This document shows positions 46,854 to 58,759 of a stretch of DNA of 64,000 nt, in pieces. The first letter of the stretch is position 1. The number at the start of each line of letters is the position of its first letter. The translations under genes and the position numbers were made by a program. The DNA comes from Antilocapra americana (lineage: Eukaryota > Chordata > Mammalia > Artiodactyla > Antilocapridae): positions 47,521,895-47,585,894 of the forward strand of contig ML664161.1 of assembly GCA_007570785.1 (NCBI GenBank), written 5' to 3'. The notes below the pieces were generated by a model. That model saw nothing but the letters and a program-made list of their open reading frames with translations. It ran no database searches and was not told the DNA's origin.

Positions 46854-48931
46854 GCTTGCTGCTGCAACGACTAGCCCCACAAATTTTACTAGCTTACCAC
46901 AGTAAAAGTAGGTTGCCAATTGGTAGGATGTTTTTCCATGTGGTATTTCAGGGATCACACTTTTATTATCTGGTGGTATTAACCACTGTACCAAGGTCTC
47001 CTTAACAGTTGAAAAAAGAATTCTTTGGGACATTACTTCTATTCATATTCCACTGAGAGAACTAGTCACAGTGTCCCAGGAAGATGAGAGAAGAATGAAG
47101 GAACAGTTCCTGTTCCACAGCTGCTTCCCACCCCTCACTTTGTACTCTGTAGTGTAGAGAGCTTTTTGACCTCTACATAGCTTTTTGACCTTTCTTCACC
47201 ACAGCTACTACATATACCATAGTTCACAGACTCAAATGCAAACAGGGACATGAATGACTGAACCAGTTTGGAGAGAATACACAGACAGTATAGGAAACTG
47301 TAGGAAATTTGAAGGAATATTCTTTGACTAAAGAGGGAAGATGAGTCCCAGATAGAAAAGTATGCATATTATTGGCAGAGATTTAAAAGAGAGGGGGAAA
47401 AATTGTGTTTTTTAAAATGTGAAATCTCATGGTTTTAAATGTCAGAAACTAGGTAAAAACTGACCAATTAAATAAATAATACCATGTAAGCTGCATAAAA
47501 CATTTCTGTGAACTAGACCTGACTCAAAGAAAATACATTTGCAAATGTATATGGTATCTTTCCTCTGACAAATTCACCCTTCAATAAAGAGGTGAAATGG
47601 TTACTGTCTTCACAGGATACTAAAGGATATGTGTTCCCCAAACATTTTTTATTGTTCAGGAAAAAAATATGAAGAAGCCTTCCTCCTGCATGTTTATGTG
47701 ACTATTAGATATACATGATACATCATATATACTGTTAACACCTCAGAGCACAAGATGCTACGAGAATGAAGTTCATCAGTACTGATGTGATATGAATCCA
47801 CACTTCAAATATTTTTTATCATAATTTCATTTTTAAGAGCTTCATGACAGATACGATTAGGTAATTATTGTTCTACCTCTTAATGTGACTGATGAAGAGG
47901 ACACTGAAATAGGAGACACGTCTTTTTCTCCATTTTATCTTTGCTTATGATTATTTTCAATGCAAGATTTGCCATAAGAATATTTTTTACTTTTATTAAT
48001 ATAAGTCATCAAAGCCCTTTATGTCCTCAATTTTAGGCTATAAAAACATCTACTAACAGAAGTTCTTAAATTTTCTCTCGGCCCTGACTGCTCTATACCC
48101 TCCTTACTATATACACCCCATAATGCCCAAGATTATACTCTCTCCTTTACTAGGAAACATCTGGAAGATAACAGTTTACCTCTGTACACAGTTCTGTGTA
48201 GATCCATATGGTACCTTGTAAATATTATCTCACCTTGAAAGATCACACTTTAGTTTTGTTTATGGCTCTTCAATAAGCTTTAGTTTTCTTAAAACATAGA
48301 GACATACCACTACTGTTTGAAAGACTAAAGGAAACTTTATTAGTTAATCATATTACCAAGAGTATTTTCTTGGTAACTACAACAGTAAAATACTTTATAT
48401 AAAATGAGATTTCAGTTGGGCTGAAACAAAATGAAAGAATGGAAATAAAGATTGAAGCTATGTTTTCAAGCACTTTAAGTTTCAATGTGTAAAAAGATGC
48501 AAAGAATAATTCTTCTTTTGGTTCCAGGAAAGTTATGATTGTTCCTCATGCATAAAAATGAGCGTATGCCCTGAAGTATGTTGTGACACTAAATAACTAC
48601 TTATATATAAAGTTTGCAATTGGTCGGCAGTCAATCCACTTAGGCAAAAACAGACCTTTATTTTCCGTACTACAGAAAAAAGAGATATTTTATGTTATTG
48701 ACCTTATGAGAAGGTGAAAGACAAATACTAATTATGAAATTGCTTAGAAATTCCTTATATTGTGCCTTCTACAATTTGCTTCTTACCTACTAGTGATTTT
48801 CTTTGATATCAGAAATTACTTGATGTTTCCAAGATGACCACAGATTACAATCAGAATTTTTTTGGTTTATTACATTCTGGGACTTAATTTCACATATGCC
48901 TTAGGGAAAAATAGCCCATCAAGTAAATTAT
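46854..48931. other. Unique AT-rich sequence
   Basis: No feature recognised over 2 kb. Confidence 0.5.
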
Positions 48932-48944
48932 AAGCCAAACTCTT
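48932..48944. repeat. L1 target-site duplication, left copy
   Basis: aagccaaactctt, exact match to 51567-51579. Confidence 0.9.
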
Positions 48945-49268
48945 AATAGCCAAAGCAGTCTTGAGAAAGAAGAATGGAGCTGGAGAAATTAACCTTCCTG
49001 ATTTCAGATTATACTATGAAGCTACAATCATCAAGACAGTATGGTTCTAGCACAAAAAAACAGAAATATAGACCAATGGAATAAGATAGAAAGCCCAGAA
49101 ATAAACCCATGCACCTATGGGTAACTTATTTTTGACAAAGGAGGCAAGAATATACAATGGGATAAAGACAGCCTCTTCAATAAATGATGTTGGGAAAACT
49201 GGACAGCTACATGTAAAAAAAATGAATTTAGAACACTTCCTAACACCAAACACAAAGGTAAACTCAAA

Positions 49269-49712
49269 ATGGATTATGACATAAATGTAAGGCCAGAAAC
49301 TATAAAACTCTTAGGGGAAAACATAGGCAGAACACTTGATTACATAAATCAAAGCAAGATCCTCTATGACCCACCTCCTAGAGTAACAGAAATAAAAACA
49401 AAAGTAAACAAGTGGGACCTGATTAAACTTAAAAGGTTTTGCATAGCAAAGGAGACTATAAGCAAGGTGAAAAGACAACCCTCAGAATTGGAGAAAATAA
49501 TAACAAATGAAATAACTGAGAAAGGATTAATTTCCAAAATACCCAAGCAGCTAATACAACTCAGTACCAGAGAAACAAACAACCCAATCAAAATGTGGGG
49601 AAAAGACCTAAACAGACATTTCTCCAAAGAAGACATACAGATGGCTAACAAACACATGAAAAATGTTCAACATTTGTCATTGTTAGAGAAATGTAAATCA
49701 AAACTACAATGA
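49269..49712 (+). pseudogene. L1 ORF2p C-terminal fragment (147 codons)
   Basis: DYDINVRPETIKLLGENIGR, KVNKWDLIKLKRFCIAKETI, SKVKRQPSELEKIITNE and DLNRHFSKEDIQMANKHMKN are the post-RT C-terminal part of L1 ORF2p, whose exact function in the RNP is less defined than EN and RT. The frame opens at an internal Met and ends in a frameshift near 49710. The downstream continuation (CLGVGLL-type antisense frames aside) is readable only in another frame. No catalytic residues are in this part. Confidence 0.88.
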
Positions 49713-50237
49713 GATACCATTGCACACAGTCAGAATGGCCCTCATCAAAAAGTCTACAAACAATAAATGCTGGAGAAGGTGTGGATAAAAGAGAACACTC
49801 TTGCAATGTTGTTGGGAAGGTAAATTGATACAGCTACTATGGGAGGTGGTATGGATATTCCTTTAAAAACTAGGAATAAAACCATCATATGACCAAGCAA
49901 TCCCACTCCTAAGCACATACCCTGAGGAAACCAAAATTGAAAAAGACACATGTATCCCATTGTTCACTGCAGCACTATTTATAATAACTAGAACATGGTA
50001 ACAACCTAGATGTCCAACAACAGATGAATGGATAAAGAAGTGTGGTACATATACACAATGGAATACTACTAAGCCATAAAAAGGAACATCTTTGAGTCAG
50101 TTCTAACGAGGTGGATGAACCTAGAACCTATTATACAGACTGAAGTGAACCAGAAAGAGAAAGAAAAATATCATATTTTAATGCATATATACAGAATCTA
50201 GAAAAGTGGTACTGAAGAATCTATTTACAGGGAAGCA

Positions 50238-50705
50238 ATGGAGAAACATCTGATCTGTCTCTTGAGAAACCAGTATGCAGGTCAGAAAGCAACAGGGAGA
50301 ACTGGACATGGAACAACAGACTGGTTCCAAATAGAAAAAGGAGTGCATCAAGGCTGTATATTGCCATCCTGCTTATTTAATTTATATGCAAAGTACATCA
50401 TGAGAAACGCTGGGCTGGAAGAAGCACAAGCTGGAATCAAGATTGTTGGGAGAAATATCAATAACCTCAGATATGCAGATGACACCACCCATATAGCAGA
50501 AAATGAAGAGGAACTAAAAAGCCTCTTGAAGAAAATGAAAGAAAAGAGTGAAACAATTGGCTTAAAGCTCAACATTCAGAAAACTAAGATCATGGCATCC
50601 AGTCACATCACTTCATGGCAAATAGATGGGGAAGCAGTGTCAGACTTTATTTTTGGGGGCTCCAAAATCACTGCAGATGCTGATTGTAGCCATGAAATTA
50701 AATGA
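50238..50705 (+). pseudogene. BovB reverse-transcriptase fragment (155 codons) with intact YADD box
   Basis: Contains RTGHGTTDWFQIEKGVHQGC, FNLYAKYIMRNAGLEEAQAG, NNLRYADDTTHIAENEEELK and LKLNIQKTKIMASSHITSWQ. The palm YADD catalytic box is preserved. The first four codons come from the L1 target site. A stop follows ADADCSHEIK at about 50703, and the C-terminal domain continues in another frame (50885-51163, ARRSNQSILKEISPGCSLEG). Fingers and endonuclease are missing. Confidence 0.9.
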
Positions 50706-51240
50706 CGCTTTACTCCTTGGAAGGAAAGCTATGACCAACCTAGATAGCATATTGAAAAACAGAGACATTACTTTGCCTCAAAGGTCCATCTAGTCAAGGC
50801 TATGGTTTTTCCAGTAGTCATGTATGGATGTGAGAGTTGGATGGTGAAGAAAGCTAAGTGCCAATGAATTGATGCTTTTGAAGTGTGGTGTTGGAGAAGA
50901 CTCTTGAGAGCCCTTGGACTGCGAGAAGATCCAACCAGTCCATCCTAAAGGAGATCAGTCCTGGGTGTTCATTGGAAGGACTGATGTTGAAGCTGAAACT
51001 CCAATATTTTGGCCACCTGATGCGAAGAGCTGACTCATTGGTAAAGACCCTATGCTGGGAAGGATTCGGGGGCAGGAGGAAAAGGAGACAACAGAAGATG
51101 AGATGGCTGGATGGCATCACCAACTCAATGGACATGGGTTTGGAAGATTCCAGGAGTTGGTGATGGACAGGGAGGCCTGGTGTGCTGTGATTCATGGGGT
51201 CTCAAAGAGTCGGACACAACTGAGTGACTGAACTGAACTG
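50249..51240 (+). mobile_element. LINE RTE-BovB inserted inside the L1, with exact TSD
   Basis: Starts at 'tctgatctgtctcttgagaa' in the RT domain and ends with the (ACTGA) tail at 51240. The 12-bp TSD aatggagaaaca is at 50237-50248 and 51241-51252. Removing insert plus one TSD restores a continuous L1 3' region, so the order of events is unambiguous: L1 first, BovB later. Confidence 0.97.
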
Positions 51241-51579
51241 AATGGAGAAACAGACATAGATAATAGGCTTATGGACATGGGGAGGGTAGAGGAGAGGGTG
51301 AGATGTATGAAAAGTGTAACATGGAAACTTATACTACCATATGCAAAATAGATAGCCAACAGGAATTTGCTGTATGGCTCAGGAAACTCAAACAGGTGTT
51401 CTGAATCAACCTAGAGGGGTAAGATGGAGAGGGAGATAGGAGGGAAGCTCTAAAGGGAAGGAGTGTATGTATACCTATGGCTGATTCATGTTGTAGTTTG
51501 ACAGATAACAACAAAAATCTGTAAAGAAATTATCCTAAAATTAAAAAATAAATGAATTTAAAATAAAAGCCAAACTCTT

Positions 51580-51855
51580 CAACAGTATTAGAAAATATTT
51601 AAGAGTCTCTTATTTTTACTTTACATATTTATGCATTTGAGTATTATTACATTTATGATGAAGATAAATATATGGATGAACAGTATACAGGAACTAATAT
51701 CTATCTAAATAATCTGTTTACTTGAAAATCTATCTAATGTTTCCTTATGACAGATACTTCTCTAAACACTTTACATTTGTTCTTTTAATCCTGTATGATC
51801 TGAGCAAGCTACTTAATGATTCTGTGAGTAAAGTAATAAAAATATCAATTGTATC
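51580..51855. other. Unique AT-rich sequence
   Basis: No feature recognised. Confidence 0.45.
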
Positions 51856-51857
51856 TG

Positions 51858-52036
51858 TCCCATACTTTATATTTAGAACAGTGCCTGAGACTACATAGGT
51901 GTTGAATAAGTATCTGATGTTATTCAGTAGAATGTGAGCTATATGGAAGGAGATTTTTTTTCACTTCTCTATCTTCCATATTCAGCATTAATAGCTCATA
52001 ATAAAAATGCATTCAATTAATACTTAGTGAATGAAT
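51858..52036 (+). repeat. L2 LINE 3' end fragment
   Basis: 'cagtgcctgagactacatag', 'gaatgtgagctatatggaag', 'caattaatacttagtgaatg' follow the L2 3' end wording. Confidence 0.5.
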
Positions 52037-52039
52037 ATT

Positions 52040-52160
52040 CTTATGAGTTAGAAAGTAGTGCTGTCTCCAATTTGCAAATAAGACAATTGAGACACAGAAA
52101 AATAAGTAACATGGAAAAGAACACATGGCTATTACATAATAAAGTTAGTTAATTTCCTGT
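52040..52160 (-). repeat. MIR SINE fragment
   Basis: 'caatttgcaaataagacaat', 'tgagacacagaaaaataagt', 'acacatggctattacataat' resemble the reverse complement of the MIR core. Confidence 0.5.
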
Positions 52161-52672
52161 CTTTTTATTTTAAAAATTTTGAAAGTATGATAACACATTG
52201 ATGAGAGACCTCTAAAATATAGAAGAAAGTTACGTATAGCTCCACTATATGTTACAATTACTTTTTAAGTAGATAAATTAAGATTCTTAGCTGGAGTTTC
52301 AATATCAAACACTCAAAAATTAATAGAATGAATATACAGAAAAGTAGAAGGATACAGTAGACCTGAAAAACACCATGAACCAATTCAACATAATTAATAT
52401 TTATACAGTTTCCACACAACAGTAGAATATAAGCTCTATTCAAAACAGACTCTGTATGATATCAATACCTTTAAATCATGAAATTTTTGCACCATCATTC
52501 ATGTCCCTGGATATGTTCCAGTGTACTTAGTTTATATTCTATGGGGACTTGAATAAAGCTAGTTTTTAACACAACCAATTTGCCTCTAAGGGATTTCATA
52601 CTAACCTCCTTTTTCTTTGCTATAAATCTTTAGATCTAAAAAAGATAAGATATAGAAAGATAACTAGTCCTT
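52161..52672. other. Unique AT-rich sequence
   Basis: No feature recognised. Confidence 0.45.
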
Positions 52673-52701
52673 GTTGTGGTTGTTCAGTTGCTCAGTCATG
52701 T

Positions 52702-53091
52702 TCAACACTTTGTGACCCCATGAACTGTAGCATACCAGGCTTCCCTGTCCTTCAACATCTCCTGGAGCTTGCTCATGTCCATTGAGTCAGTGTTACCATC
52801 CAACCATCTCATCCTCTGTTGTCCCTTTCTCCTCCTGCATTTAATCTTTCTCAGCATCAGGGTCTTTTCTAATGAGTAGGTTCTTTGCAACACATGGCCA
52901 AAGTATTGGAGCGTCAGCTTCAGCTTTAGTCCTTCCAGTGAATACACAGGATTTATTTCCTTTAGGATTGACAGGCTTGATCTTCTTGCAGTCCAAGGGA
53001 CTTTCAAGAGTCTTCTCCAATACCACAGTTCAAAAGCATCAATTCTTTGGTGCTCAGTCTTCTTTATGGTCGAACTCTGACATCCATACAC
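52702..53091 (-). pseudogene. BovB ORF C-terminal fragment (129 codons)
   Basis: MYGCQSSTIKKTEHQRIDAF, ELWYWRRLLKVPWTARRSSL, YFGHVLQRTYSLEKTLMLRK and RMRWLDGNTDSMDMSKLQEM run to the end of the element, one of the better preserved C-termini here, with several substitutions. The RT core is upstream in other frames. Confidence 0.88.
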
Positions 53092-53498
53092 AACGACTGG
53101 AAAAAATCATAGCTGTGATTATGTGGACCTTCGTCAGAAAAGTACTGTGTCCTTTTTAAAATACTGTCTAAGTTTGTCTTAGCTTTTCTTCCAAGCAACA
53201 AACATCTTTTAAATTTGTGGCTGCAGTCACCATCTGCAGTGATTTTGGAGCCAAAGAAAATAACATCTTTCACTTTTTCCATTGTTTCACCATCCATTTG
53301 CCATGACCTGATGGGACCAGATGCCATGATCTTCGTTTTTTGAATGCTGAGTTTTAAGTCAGCTTTTTCAGTCTCTTCTTTCACCTTCACCAAGAGGCTC
53401 TTTTTTTCCTCTTTGTTTTCACCAAAGAGTGGAGCCATTTGCATATATGAGGCTACTGATTTTTCTCCCAGCAATCTTGATTCCAGCTTGTGCTTCAT
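53064..53498 (-). pseudogene. BovB post-RT linker fragment (144 codons)
   Basis: KVKEETEKADLKLSIQKTKI, MASGPIRSWQMDGETMEKVK and SKITADGDCSHKFKRCLLLG identify the stretch after the RT palm. It overlaps the C-terminal fragment at 52702-53091 in a different frame, so a frameshift lies near 53070-53110. The YADD box region upstream reads as a degraded sequence ending in SVASYMQMAPLF. Confidence 0.82.
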
Positions 53499-54913
53499 TC
53501 AGTCCAGCATTTCACATGATGTACTCTGCATATAGGTTAAATAAGCAAGGTGGCAATAAACAGACTTTCCCAATTTGGAACCAGTCTGTTGTTCCATATC
53601 TGATTCTAACTGTTGCTTCTTGATCTGCATACAGGTTTCTCAGGAGACAGGTAAGTGATCTGATATTCCCTCTTTAAGAATTTTCCACAGCTTGTTGTGA
53701 TACACACAACCAAAGCCTATAGCATAGTCAATGAAGCAGAAGTAGATTATTTTTTCCTAGAATTCTATTGCTTTTTCTATGATCCAACAGATGTTGGCAA
53801 GTTGATCTCTGATTCCTATCCCTTTTCTAAATCCAGATTGTACATCTGGAAGTTCTCAGTTCATGTACTGTTGAAGCCTAGCTTGGAGAATTTTGAGCAT
53901 TACTTTACTAGCTTGTGAGATGAGTGTAATTGTGCGGTAGTTTGAGCAGTTTTTTGGTATTGCCTTTCTTTGGGATTGGAATGAAAACTGACCTTTTCCA
54001 GTCCTGTGGCCACTGCTGAGTTTTCCAAATTTGCTGGCATATTTAGTGCAGCTCTTTCACAGCATCATCTTTCAGGATTTGAAATAGCTCAACTGGAATT
54101 CCATCACCTCCACTAGCTTTTTTCATAGTGATGCTTCCTAAGGCCCACTTGACTTTGTACTCCAAGATGTCTGGCTCTAGGTGAGTGCACACCATCATGG
54201 TTATCTGGGTTGTGAAGATCTTTTTTGTACAGTTCTTTTGTGTATTCTTGCCACCTCTTCTTAATATCTTCTGCTTCTTTTAGGTCCATACCGTTTCCAT
54301 CCTTTATTGCGCCCATCATTTCATGAAATGTTCCCTTGGCATCTCTAATTTTCCTAAAGGATTTGTAGTCTTTCCCATTCTATTGTTTTCATCTATTTCT
54401 TTCCATTGATCACTGAGGAAGTCTTTCTTATCTCTGCTTGCTATTCTTTGGAACTCCGCATTCAGATGGGTATATCTTTCCTTACCTTTTTCGCTTTTCT
54501 TCTTTTCTCAGCTATTTGTAAGTCCTCTTCAGATAACCATTTTACCTTTTTGCATTTCTTTTTGTTGGGAATGGTGTTGATCACTCCCTCCTATACAATG
54601 TCAAGAACCTCTGTCCATAGTTCTTCAGGCACTCTGTCTATCAGATCTAATCCCTTGAATCTGTTTGTCACTCCACTGTATAATCGTAATGGATTTGAAT
54701 TAGGTCATACCTCAATTTCCCAGTGGCTTTCCCTACTTTCTTTAATCTAAGTGTGATTTTGGCAATAAGGAATTCATGAGTTGAGCCAGAGTCATCTCCC
54801 TATCTTAATTTGTTGACTGTATAGAGCTTCTCCATCTTCGGCTGAAAAGAATATAATCAATCTGACTTTGGTATTGGCCGACTGGTGATTTCCATGTGTA
54901 GAGTTGAGTCCTT

Positions 54914-56126
54914 AAAGCCTATGAGAGCTATCATAAACTTACAGCTTCTAGAGACAGCTTTCTGGAGCTAAGTATAGAAAAAGCTAGTCTTGGTAAGATA
55001 TAGTTTCCCTAAGAATCTGGACAAAGATACATCATGATTTTATAACAATTTCACAAAGAAAATATTTACATTTTACATACAATACTAAAAGATTTAATTC
55101 CAGCCATCTACTCATACCCAAACAGTTTTATTCTGAGGGAAGTCATTTAAAGGTTTTTCCTCAGAGACTTTAGAAGATTCTCAACAAGTCTTTCCTTTGC
55201 AAGTTGTGAAGCTGTTATTAAATGAAATCATGTTGGAATCTCTTCGTACATCAGACATCAAAAGTAATATGTTTTTAAAAGTCATGAAAGAAGCTGTTTC
55301 TCCAGGTTTTTCTTGGTCAGCTCCCTGCAACCCATATTGAAATTCATTCATTCAAACCAAAATCATCACCTCGACTCCACTGTTAGGATTATTACATGTA
55401 TACTGGAAGCACAAACCTTTAAAAAGGTCTAGATTTTTATTTACTGAAAATAACTTATTTGTGAAAAAAATGCATTACCAAAGAAGCAATAATGCTATTT
55501 AAATGGATGGTAAGGAGCCTAACAGAAAGACAAGAAGCAGGAAGATAAGATATCAAATTGAGTTTTAGAAAAAAAGAGAGCCTGAATTATTTTAAAAAAT
55601 TATGTTGATGCATTTATTCTGTTCATTCAGAAAGTTCCCTTTGCATCACTTTTAGCTATGACTCTTAGAAATGGAATTAGTCAACCTAATACTGAACAGT
55701 CTCTGAATTCAGTTTTCTTGCTGCCATTTACAATGTACTAAGGAATTTTAGATGAAGCAATTTCAATGTGACTTTTGCTTAAAGAAATTGTCCCCTAATT
55801 TTTAAGATTTAGTCTTTTTAAATTATTTTTCCCATTTTTCTGTTGTCTCCCACTTTGGACAGAGAGATTAGGAAGTTCCTATGTAGCATATGACTTCTTT
55901 CTTCATCCCTGCAAGGACAAGGAATGGAAGGAAGTGAACTTTCCTCTAAGATTATAAACAAAAGTGTACCACAAGGGGAGATCAGGATATTAGGTTTATG
56001 GGGTTGAATATTTACTCTTCAGTCAAAAAAATTACAAATGCCCAGCACATATGTGTAAGCAATGACAGAAGTTGGTTGAACAGATCAAAAGTTACTATAT
56101 GTTATGGTAAAAGGAACACTTGGATT
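54914..56126. other. Unique sequence
   Basis: No feature recognised. Confidence 0.5.
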
Positions 56127-56143
56127 TTGAGAAAATTTAGCTG
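56127..56143. repeat. Target-site duplication, left copy
   Basis: ttgagaaaatttagctg; right copy ttgagaaaattagctg at 56364-56379, differing by one T. Confidence 0.85.
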
Positions 56144-56363
56144 AGTTCAGTTCAGTCTTTCAGTCATGTCTTATTCTTTGCAACCCCATGGACTGTAGCA
56201 TGCCAGGCTTCCCTTTTCATCAACAACTCCCAGAGCTTGCTCAAACTCATGTCCATCAAGTCAGTGATGACATCCAACTATCTAATCCTCTGTTATCCCC
56301 TTTTCCTCCTGCCTTCAACCTTTCCCTGCATCAGGGTCTTTTGAAATGAGTTAGTTTTTTACA
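56144..56363 (-). mobile_element. Short BovB/Bov-A 3' end insertion
   Basis: The plus strand reads 'agttcagttcagtctttcag', 'ggactgtagcatgccaggct', 'ctcaaactcatgtccatcaa', 'ccctgcatcagggtcttttg'. At 220 bp it could be a 5'-truncated BovB or a Bov-A type SINE, since the latter derives from the BovB 3' end. The TSD shows it is a complete insertion. Confidence 0.9.
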
Positions 56364-56379
56364 TTGAGAAAATTAGCTG

Positions 56380-57755
56380 GAGTCAAATCTTAGGTTCCCC
56401 ATATCCTATATATGAGAATTTACATGAGCAACTTAATCTCCTGGAGCCTTTCAACATAAAGATTGTTCTGAGGATTAATAATAACCCGCATAGCAAACAA
56501 CAGAAACTCAAAAATGACAGCAATCTGTAGAGACTGCAGGAAACTTTCTGCCATCATCTATCATCAGGGCCATATCTACATGCCCTGACATTAGTCCCTC
56601 TAGATTAATACCCTAAGGACACTCTATTTTCTAGCCACAAAACCTGGTATGCTTTCCAAAATCACCTGAAAATATCATAACTGGCCTTTATTCATCCAAT
56701 TTTCTTCTCTCAACCAGTTCTAAGAAATTCATGACTAACACTGGAGAAATTGCTGGAGAAATATTTTAAAAACTGATTTCTTTAGGTGGACAACATTGCA
56801 GACATAGGTGACTTACGTATCAAATGAAATGAAAGTGCTTATAATCCAACTGTGGATTTCAAAGAAAAGTTAATTCTAATGACCTTGCCCACCCTTAGAT
56901 TAGCTAGTTCTCTAGCTTATGAATGTATCCACATGCCTTTTCCTTAATAGTTACTGGCCATCTCACCCTTTTAGCTGAACAGATGGGCCTTGCCAAGAAC
57001 TGGGATCCCCAACTCTGCTTCCTATTTGCCTCACTCCAGGAAGCAGTGGCTAGTGCTTAATGAAAATTAGTTCTTACTATAGTTAGTACCTAAACCAGCC
57101 AATGAGATAATACTATAAAATTAAAAAGTATGCATTGAGGGGCTGAATGGGATTTAACCAAAAAAAAAATCCATTTATTCAATGGATTATTATCTCAATT
57201 ATGGGTAATTAGCAAAGAAATATACTTACATAAACTCATGTTATCATTAATGAAAGGTGGTAATTACAGTTTACACAAGTGTCAGTATAATCTTTTATAA
57301 TCCTTATGATCTCTTAAATAGAAGTCAATTATCTCCAGTTTGTATAAACATAAGGTAGGTTAATGAAAGCATTTTTTTTTTAAATTCATAACGTTAAAGG
57401 TAACATTTGTTTTACAACCACTTAGCAGATTAAACCAGGCAGCAAATCTTTCACTTGGAGAACTGTTTAGTGTGCTAATATGCTAATTTGTGCTACATGT
57501 AAATATCACTCAATTTAGAAAGCAAGCAAGAGACTCTACACTGATTAGTTCATAGTGTAGCCATATTATCTTGTTTTTAAAATGTTTGGTTAAATATAAA
57601 TGTGATATTACACATTACTCAGCTATTTTGCCTTTAAAGGGGCTATATTTAGGCAAATTCTAACATTATTTCTACTTTTGTATAATAAAAATAGATTAGT
57701 AGATAAAAGGGAAAATAACTAATTAGAAAAAGTTATATACTAATTTCTGAAACCT
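56380..57755. other. Unique AT-rich sequence
   Basis: An A-run near 57160 and a T-run near 57372. No feature recognised. Confidence 0.5.
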
Positions 57756-57766
57756 CATAATACTTG
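57756..57766. repeat. Target-site duplication, left copy
   Basis: cataatacttg, exact match to 57980-57990. Confidence 0.9.
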
Positions 57767-57979
57767 GGGATTCCCTGGTGGTTCAGTGGTAACAGACTTG
57801 CCTGCCAATGCAGCGGAAGACCTGGGCCCAATCCCTGGGTCAGGAAGATCCCGTTAAGAAGGAAATGGCATCCCACTCCAGTATTTGTGGCTGGAAAATC
57901 CCATCATCAGGGAAGCCAGGTGGGTTACAGTCCACGGGGTCACAAAAGACTTGGACATGATTTAGCAACTGAACAACAA
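57767..57979 (+). mobile_element. SINE Bov-tA, full length with TSD
   Basis: The tRNA-derived head 'ccctggtggttcagtggtaa' (A box) and 'gggcccaatccctgggtc' (degraded B box) are followed by the body 'ccactccagtatttgtggct', 'gttacagtccacggggtcac' and the tail 'actgaacaacaa'. It is the best-delimited SINE in the window. Confidence 0.96.
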
Positions 57980-57990
57980 CATAATACTTG
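57980..57990. repeat. Target-site duplication, right copy
   Basis: Partner of 57756-57766. Confidence 0.9.
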
Positions 57991-58024
57991 CACTTTCTTA
58001 TTTTCAAAGAACATTTTCTAACTC

Positions 58025-58135
58025 TCTGACTTGTTATTAGATCTTAAGTTTCAAGAGCCTAAAGACCAAGTCTCTTATCTGTTATACATGATATTCTTGG
58101 AACTTTGCACGGAACCTAGGACATGGAAGGTCATC
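58025..58135 (+). repeat. L2 LINE 3' end fragment
   Basis: 'cttgttattagatcttaagt', 'aagaccaagtctcttatctg', 'gcacggaacctaggacatgg' loosely follow L2. Confidence 0.4.
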
Positions 58136-58139
58136 TTTT

Positions 58140-58312
58140 CTAACTCTTTAAAAGATACTACTCTCGCTAATTAGGATGGAGCCCTCATGACCTCATCTAA
58201 TTCTAATTACCTCCTCAAATCCCTACCTCCTAAAACCATCACATTGGGGATGAACAGTAGGTTTTCAACATATGAATTTGGGGAAGATACAAACATTCAT
58301 CACATGACAATC
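58140..58312 (-). repeat. MaLR LTR fragment (MLT1/MST-like)
   Basis: 'ggagccctcatgacctcatc', 'cctacctcctaaaaccatca', 'cattggggatgaacagtagg', 'tttcaacatatgaatttggg' are the reverse complement of the MaLR LTR start, the same end seen at 31085-31210. Confidence 0.7.
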
Positions 58313-58710
58313 TGGCAAGTCACATACAGCAAGGACTAGTTTAAGTTTTCAAAACAAAGGAAAGAAAATTCCATTTTTCACAGGATAAAAACTACATATA
58401 TGGTTAGAAAAGTTAAATTATACATCATTAGAGATAAGGGGCAATAAATGCAATTCAAATGGACACTAAATTTGGTTTTACATGTTCCAATAGTGAAGGC
58501 AAAAGAGAAGTCTGTTAGGGCTTGCTAAAAACAAAATGCATACATATTCATCTCCAGACTTCTTACCATTTAACTCAAGCAGAGATCTGCAAAATAAGAA
58601 ACATATTATGAGTGGCATAATGGAAACAATTTAAAACTATAATTTTAAAAAGAGAGAAGTTGGATTCTAATTAAAAATTAAAAACTTTGGTCTCCTGTGT
58701 AAAAGTTTCT
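58313..58710. other. Unique AT-rich sequence
   Basis: No feature recognised. Confidence 0.45.
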
Positions 58711-58759
58711 CAAGGTTTCCAAAATGCAAAGTCTGCCCTATGTTCAATCATTATAAATG
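58711..58759. repeat. Exceptionally long target-site duplication, left copy
   Basis: Matches 59546-59594 over about 49 bp with four mismatches (at 58714, 58721, 58725 and 58735). The last 24 bp, ending 'caatcattataaatg', are identical. Confidence 0.85.

Larger units (their letters stand above)
48945..51566 (+). mobile_element. L1 LINE, 5'-truncated, split by a BovB insertion
   Basis: The first half (48945-50248) begins in the 3' part of ORF2 ('aatagccaaagcagtcttga') and reaches the start of the 3'UTR. The second half (51241-51566) continues it with 'cagacatagataataggctt', 'gggtgagatgtatgaaaagt', 'tatggctgattcatgttgta' and an A-rich tail. Without the BovB the element is about 1.6 kb. The 3'UTR differs from the L1_BT-like one at 22.1-22.4 kb, so it belongs to another, probably older, L1 subfamily. 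Exact 13-bp TSDs flank it. Confidence 0.95.
52673..54906 (-). mobile_element. LINE RTE-BovB, long 5'-truncated copy
   Basis: The 3' tail region is at 52673-52735 (plus strand 'ttcagttgctcagtcatgtt'). The element extends to 'tttccatgtgtagagt' at 54905, inside the region between endonuclease and RT. Weak TSD candidate agtcctt (52666-52672 and 54907-54913). The copy is broken by many indels. Confidence 0.94.

Noticed and set aside
46413..47033. A 206-codon minus-strand ORF
   Set aside because: It is antisense to a BovB copy for most of its length, and the rest is unique DNA without any domain.
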